Below are positions 6,959 to 10,858 of a DNA stretch of 10,858 bases, piece after piece (position 1 is the stretch's first letter; each line of letters opens with the position of its first letter). The position numbers and the translations under genes were made by a program. The notes under the pieces were generated by a model. That model was given only the letters and a program-made list of their open reading frames with translations. It was not told the origin of the DNA and did not search any database. Origin of the DNA: an uncultured Flavobacteriales bacterium (GTDB lineage Bacteria > Bacteroidota > Bacteroidia > Palsa-965); contig CAMLEF010000134.1 of assembly GCA_946478675.1 (NCBI GenBank), forward strand, positions 1 through 10,858. The letters run 5' to 3'.

Positions 6959-9343
6959 TTACTCTTTTATCAGCGGATACACGTCCGTTTTCGCGGCAGA
7001 GCTGACGCGAACCTGGTAGAGGCCTTTCGCCAGCGAAGAAACATTGAACGTAACAGGATCGAATACGTCTTTGACAACGGTGTGCTGCAGGCTTTCGACT
7101 TTTCTCCCCTCCATATCGAAAATTTCCAGCGTGAATTCGCCTTCTTCGTTAAGGCTAAAAAGGAACGTCGCATTTTCCGTGGCCGGGTTCGGGAAGAGCG
7201 TGCTTTCCAAATAAGTCGGCGGGTAAGCAATGACCGTCGTCGGTACGCCCGGGGCGAATTTCAGCGCGGCCACTTCATTGCTGTCGACGCCGGTGACGAA
7301 AATATTATTCATCGCATCGGTGCAGATGCCGTACGCTTCGTTGCCGTTCGCATCACCGTAATACGTCGACCACCGCAGCGAATCGTTGATGTCGAACCAC
7401 GCGATGAACATGTCGTTGTACGAACCAGCGTCGCCCTGCACGGATTGGTAGTAATTCACATCCGCCGGCTGCTGCACAGGAAAATCCGTTGACGCGGTGT
7501 TCCCGCAGATGTACAGGCCGACCACCGGATCGTACGCCGCTGCAAAAGCCATGTCGGGCGAGCTGCCGCCGAAGTACGTCGACCACGTGCGCGTGGTGCC
7601 GCTGCTGTTGCATTCGACGATGAAACCATCGTGCGTACCGATGCTGCCGATCGTGCTGTCGACGTAAGCGCCGTTGCCGGGATTGACGATCGGGAAATCG
7701 GCTGCCGTGGTATAACCGGTAACGAAAATATTTCCCGCATTATCGACAGCAATACCTTGCCCGAAATCGGAACCGTTGCCGCCGCAGTACGTCGCGAACT
7801 GCACGACCTGCGCTGTCGAAATTTTCAGAATGAATGCGTCTTCGGAGTTGTACGCATCTGCATTCGAATTCTGGAACACGCCGCCGGTCACCGGGAATCC
7901 GCCTGCCAGCGTGCTGCCGGTGATGTACACATTCATTCCCGAAGCATCGATCGCAATCGCGCGGCCTTTGTCGTCATCATCGCCGCCGTAGAACGTGCAC
8001 CATTGCATCGCGCACGACGTATTTACTTTCAGCACGAACGCATCGTAGCCCGTGTTTTTCGTTCCCTGCACCGCGCCGGAGGTTGTGATGAAAAACTGCG
8101 AATTGGTGTAACCGGTGACGTACGCATTGCCGGACGCATCCGCAACGATGCCGGTGCCGTATTCATTGCCGAAGCTGCCGTACCACGTCGCCCATTGCCG
8201 CGCGCCCGCTGCGTTGAATTTTAAAATAGCGAGATCGTACACGCCGTTGCCGTAATTCGCCTGCAACGGATTCAGCACCGGGAAATCATTCGAGCCGGTC
8301 GTGCCCGTGACGTAACAATTCCCGGAATTATCACTGGCGATGGCCCTGCCCTGCTCGTAATCCGTGCCGCCGTAGTACGTTGACCACACGCGTGCGCCGG
8401 AGGAATTCAATCGCTGCACAAAAAGATCTTCGAAGCCGTAGAGCTGCCCCTGGTAGGCGTTCAGCACGGGAAAATTCGTGCCGTCGGTTGCGCCGGTGAG
8501 CAGCACGTCGCCGGAATTATCTTTTGCTGCGGCAATCGCGTAGCCGTAATCGAAATCGGAGCTGGCCTGCGGCATCGACCATTGCAGCGGCGGATCGATG
8601 ATGTAGGTTTTGTCGGGCGAAAGATCCGGGATTGAATAGGAAATTTCTACCGAAGGAGTTTTCTTCTCGTGAAGGTTGAGGCATCCCGGCAGATCATACA
8701 GCGCATCGTAACCTGCATCGACGAGCGCGCCGCTTTCTTTTTCATACATGCGCAGCGCTCCTTCGTGCAGCGTACCGAATGCGGAAGGCACGTTGATCTC
8801 CAGTTGAGAAGCGCCGAAGTCCATCCGGTACGCTTCTGTTCCGCGATAGTACAAACGGATCTGCCGCGCATCCGCACCGGGATGAACAATGAAATCGTGC
8901 GCGAGACCTTTTTGCGGATCAGCGGAAAGCACCCAGTCGATGCCGGGATAGACATTTCTGATCGTCACTTTCTTCCACGATTTTACACCGAGAATTCCCT
9001 GCGGACAATGCGCGTAATAATAATTCGAGTAGCCCGGCAACGGATCTTCCTTCACCACGTTCTCCGCACGAACCTGCGCACCGCCGAGCTGCATTTCGAT
9101 CTTCGACCAGCTCTTCTTCGCGCGATCCGTTTCGGCGTCGGGCGATTTTTCTTTTTGCTGGAAAACGTACGTGATCCCGCTCGTCGTGATAAAGAGCTGC
9201 GGACCGGTGCCGGTGGTTTTGAACAGGATCGTCGAAGCGTTTCCGTTTGCGTCGACAAACTGTCCGTTATTTTCCGTGAAGGCCATTTGAGCCGTGGCGA
9301 GGAACGGCAGGGTTATGAAAAAAAGGAGGAACTGTTTTTTCAT
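6959..9343 (-). CDS. Secreted SBBP-repeat beta-propeller protein with T9SS sorting domain
   Basis: 794 residues from the ATG at 9343, chosen because it starts the signal peptide MKKQFLLFFITLPFLATAQ; an in-frame start 8 codons upstream would only add MSLQTPAP. Residues ~20-250 are the N-terminal domain that usually precedes SBBP repeats: FTENNGQF, SNYYYAHCPQG, VYPGIDWVLS, HDFIVHPGAD and YIIDPPLQWS. Residues ~255-698 contain about seven SBBP repeats of roughly 64-71 residues (the last is short), each with W-S-T-Y-x-G-G, then A-x-D-x-S-G-N-x-Y-V-T-G, then D-F-P-V, then D-A-F-x-x-K. That count suggests one seven-bladed propeller. The final ~85 residues (LFPNPATENA...AKGLYQVRVSS...LIKE) are a type A T9SS sorting domain. 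The protein is predicted to be surface-located or released; its ligand is unknown. It lies 52 bases downstream of the phosphatase gene on the same strand, so co-transcription is possible but not shown. Confidence 0.92.
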   Translation of the reverse strand: MKKQFLLFFITLPFLATAQMAFTENNGQFVDANGNASTILFKTTGTGPQLFITTSGITYVFQQKEKSPDAETDRAKKSWSKIEMQLGGAQVRAENVVKEDPLPGYSNYYYAHCPQGILGVKSWKKVTIRNVYPGIDWVLSADPQKGLAHDFIVHPGADARQIRLYYRGTEAYRMDFGASQLEINVPSAFGTLHEGALRMYEKESGALVDAGYDALYDLPGCLNLHEKKTPSVEISYSIPDLSPDKTYIIDPPLQWSMPQASSDFDYGYAIAAAKDNSGDVLLTGATDGTNFPVLNAYQGQLYGFEDLFVQRLNSSGARVWSTYYGGTDYEQGRAIASDNSGNCYVTGTTGSNDFPVLNPLQANYGNGVYDLAILKFNAAGARQWATWYGSFGNEYGTGIVADASGNAYVTGYTNSQFFITTSGAVQGTKNTGYDAFVLKVNTSCAMQWCTFYGGDDDDKGRAIAIDASGMNVYITGSTLAGGFPVTGGVFQNSNADAYNSEDAFILKISTAQVVQFATYCGGNGSDFGQGIAVDNAGNIFVTGYTTAADFPIVNPGNGAYVDSTIGSIGTHDGFIVECNSSGTTRTWSTYFGGSSPDMAFAAAYDPVVGLYICGNTASTDFPVQQPADVNYYQSVQGDAGSYNDMFIAWFDINDSLRWSTYYGDANGNEAYGICTDAMNNIFVTGVDSNEVAALKFAPGVPTTVIAYPPTYLESTLFPNPATENATFLFSLNEEGEFTLEIFDMEGRKVESLQHTVVKDVFDPVTFNVSSLAKGLYQVRVSSAAKTDVYPLIKE
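7250..8581 (-). repeat. Seven tandem SBBP repeats encoded within the propeller gene
   Basis: Repeat starts, at the W/F-x-T-Y motif, fall at residues 255, 320, 384, 448, 516, 587 and 658 of the protein. The DNA shows recurring blocks such as TACGTCGACCAC-like sequence (near 7361, 7572 and 8374) that encode W-S-T-Y. Unit lengths differ (about 64 to 71 residues), so the copies are diverged protein repeats and not recent DNA duplications. The last unit lacks the D-F-P-V segment and runs from VTG almost directly into VAALKF. Confidence 0.85.
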
Positions 9344-9395
9344 AGGTGCGGGTGTTTGCAGAGACAATTTACAAAATCCCGCGAAGCGCAGGATA

Positions 9396-10778
9396 TTAAT
9401 TCACCCGCATCGCAAACACCAGCACGTCGTCCGTCTGCTCGTGCTCGCCTTTCCATTCATCGAAATGTTCGGAGAGCCGGCGATGAATTTCCTGCAAGGG
9501 AAGATGCGAAACGTTTTTGAGGAATTCGCGGAAACGGCGGACCATGTATTTCTTTCCGCGCGTGCCGCCGAACTGATCGGTGAAGCCGTCGGTGAACATG
9601 ACCAGCAGATCGTTCTTCTGCAGCGGAACGGTTTGTTCGGAGAAGGATTGCTCCGTATCGCCATGACGGCCGACCGACATTTTATCACCGCGCAGCTGGT
9701 TGATTTCGCCATCGCGGATCAGCCAGAGCGAATTGTTGGCGCCCGCATATTTGAGGCGATTGAAATCTTTATCGATGCAAACGACAACCGCATCCATGCC
9801 ATCGCGCGAATTCACTTCGTGCTCGTGGTTGTCGAGGTGCTCGATGATGCGCTTGCGGGCATGATCCAGCACGCGCCCCGGCGAAGCGACGAATGCATTA
9901 TCCTGGATCTCGTTCAGGCAGGCGATGTTCAGCATGCTCATGATCGCGCCGGGAACGCCGTGGCCGGTACTGTCGCCGACGACGATGGTGAAATCGCCGT
10001 TGCCGAGCCGTTTCGCCCAATAGAAATCGCCGCTCACGATATCCTTCGGGCGATAGAAGATGCAATGCTCGCCGATGTTCGCTTTCAGGAAATGCTGTTG
10101 CGGCAGCAGCGAATGCTGGATACGTCGTGCGTACGCGATGCTGTCGGTGATGTCTTTGTTCTTTTCCGCGATGATGCGGTTCACGTTTCCCAGCCGCTGC
10201 GAATTGATGAAATTATCCCGCGTGAGCTTGTAGCGCGAGCCCGTTCCAGCGAGCGCGAAGAGGATCAGGAAGAGCTGGATGATATTTGTGCTGAGAATAT
10301 TCGGCAGCGAGAAATACGGCTCGTGACGAAACACCAGCGTGGCGATCAGCAATACCGAATGACTGCACAGCGCGATGAAAGCAAGTGTTTTTACATTCTG
10401 GCAATAGAGCAACCCGCGCACCACGATGACGACGGACGCCATCAGGAAATAGGTGAACACATTATCGGGAACCGTAAGGCAGGCGGCGATGGTGGTGACG
10501 ATCGGCACGAGGATGGACGTTCCGAAGGCGCTGATGATGTACGGATATTTGATCTTCTTGCGGAGCAAATGCGCGCCCAGCACGAGAATGCTGCTGCAAC
10601 CGAAAAGCAGGTAGAACGGAATAATGTAATCCGGCTCGTTGCGGTGGTAGATCTCGACGAAGATGAAAACGGCGATGCAGATGGAGGTGAGCGGCCAGCT
10701 GGTTTTCGCCGATTGTACCATCAACCGGCGCAATTCGCTTTCCCACTGCTCGTGATAAGCCTTTTCCTGGTTTTCCAT
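9396..10778 (-). CDS. Integral-membrane SpoIIE-type PP2C serine/threonine phosphatase
   Basis: 460 residues. After a charged, soluble N-terminus there are six hydrophobic segments (~28-44, 51-72, 79-101, 107-125, 130-150, 160-178). A linker, AEKNKDITDSIAYARRIQHS (204-223), is the coupling helix typical of Bacteroidota proteins that join a sensor to a SpoIIE phosphatase. The catalytic domain spans ~235-460: GDFYWA with Asp251, VGDSTGHGVPGA with Asp269, LLVMFTDGFTDQ with Asp397 and EQTDDVLVF with Asp450/451, the expected metal-binding acids. It should therefore be active and dephosphorylate Ser/Thr residues in the cytoplasm. In other bacteria such enzymes act on STAS anti-anti-sigma factors, but no STAS or anti-sigma gene is in view, so the target is unknown. 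No extracellular sensor domain is present; any signal must be sensed by the membrane part. No clear promoter is visible in the 80 bases upstream. Confidence 0.95.
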   Translation of the reverse strand: MENQEKAYHEQWESELRRLMVQSAKTSWPLTSICIAVFIFVEIYHRNEPDYIIPFYLLFGCSSILVLGAHLLRKKIKYPYIISAFGTSILVPIVTTIAACLTVPDNVFTYFLMASVVIVVRGLLYCQNVKTLAFIALCSHSVLLIATLVFRHEPYFSLPNILSTNIIQLFLILFALAGTGSRYKLTRDNFINSQRLGNVNRIIAEKNKDITDSIAYARRIQHSLLPQQHFLKANIGEHCIFYRPKDIVSGDFYWAKRLGNGDFTIVVGDSTGHGVPGAIMSMLNIACLNEIQDNAFVASPGRVLDHARKRIIEHLDNHEHEVNSRDGMDAVVVCIDKDFNRLKYAGANNSLWLIRDGEINQLRGDKMSVGRHGDTEQSFSEQTVPLQKNDLLVMFTDGFTDQFGGTRGKKYMVRRFREFLKNVSHLPLQEIHRRLSEHFDEWKGEHEQTDDVLVFAMRVN

Positions 10779-10823
10779 GGGTCAGAGAACTAATATATGA
10801 GGTTTTGGAAAACAACGGCGTAC

Positions 10824-10856
10824 TTCGCTGCAATCGCCGGTCCGTCCGTACCTTTG
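10824..10856 (+). promoter_or_regulatory. Candidate promoter for a divergent gene beyond the right edge
   Basis: TACCTTTG at 10849-10856, followed by CA, is an exact match to the Bacteroidota -7 element TAnnTTTG. TTC at 10824-10826, 22 bases upstream, is a one-mismatch -33 element. It points away from the phosphatase gene, so a plus-strand gene probably begins just outside the window. Confidence 0.55.
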
Positions 10857-10858
10857 CA

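Noticed and set aside
9344..9395. Possible promoter between the phosphatase and SBBP genes
   Set aside because: In the 52-base gap no TAnnTTTG with a suitably placed TTG is found on the minus strand; the visible TTTGCA at 9355-9360 lies on the wrong strand.
8669..9520. A 283-codon plus-strand frame overlapping the SBBP gene start and the phosphatase 3' end
   Set aside because: No domain and an Arg-rich composition typical of antisense frames; it spans two real minus-strand genes and their gap.
9294..10793. A 499-codon open frame on the plus strand covering the whole phosphatase gene
   Set aside because: The product is rich in Ala, Glu, Asp, His and Arg with no recognisable motif, while the minus strand encodes a complete PP2C protein. 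It is a shadow frame.

Overview
The window looks like chromosomal DNA of a moderately GC-rich member of the Bacteroidota. Three of its six complete or partial extracellular or membrane-linked genes encode proteins with a signal peptide and/or a C-terminal type IX secretion (T9SS) sorting domain. Start codons lack Shine-Dalgarno sequences and sit behind A/T-rich leaders. Two sites match the Bacteroidota sigma-factor promoter pattern (TTG, then about 17-23 bases, then TAnnTTTG). No tRNA, rRNA, CRISPR array, insertion sequence, integrase or phage gene is visible.

Layout, left to right. (1) 2-1045, plus strand: the C-terminal part of a secreted M1-family zinc aminopeptidase, cut by the window edge, ending in a T9SS sorting domain. 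(2) 1156-3027, plus: a 623-residue secreted protein with a LamG/jelly-roll-like N-terminal domain, a fibronectin-like segment and a T9SS domain. (3) 3033-3569, minus: a small lipoprotein of an uncharacterised family, convergent with gene 2 and only 5 bases from it. (4) 3700-6657, minus: pntA and pntB, the two-subunit proton-translocating NAD(P) transhydrogenase, 12 bases apart as one operon and followed by a clear hairpin terminator. (5) 6658-6958: about 300 bases with no convincing gene. (6) 6959-9343, minus: a 794-residue secreted protein with an N-terminal domain typical of SBBP proteins, about seven SBBP repeats (probably one seven-bladed beta-propeller) and a T9SS domain. (7) 9396-10778, minus: an integral-membrane SpoIIE-type PP2C serine/threonine phosphatase. 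(8) The right edge carries a good Bacteroidota -7 element pointing right, so a divergent gene probably starts just outside.

Functionally this is a mixture of housekeeping and cell-surface genes. PntAB would use the proton gradient to make NADPH in the inner membrane. The aminopeptidase, the LamG-like protein and the SBBP propeller are predicted T9SS cargo, released or anchored at the surface. The PP2C phosphatase is a signalling protein with no partner gene in view. Apart from pntA-pntB, nothing ties the genes into one pathway. I see no evidence for a new multi-gene system; the less-understood parts are the two secreted adhesin-like proteins, the lipoprotein family, the membrane phosphatase and the 300-base intergenic stretch.
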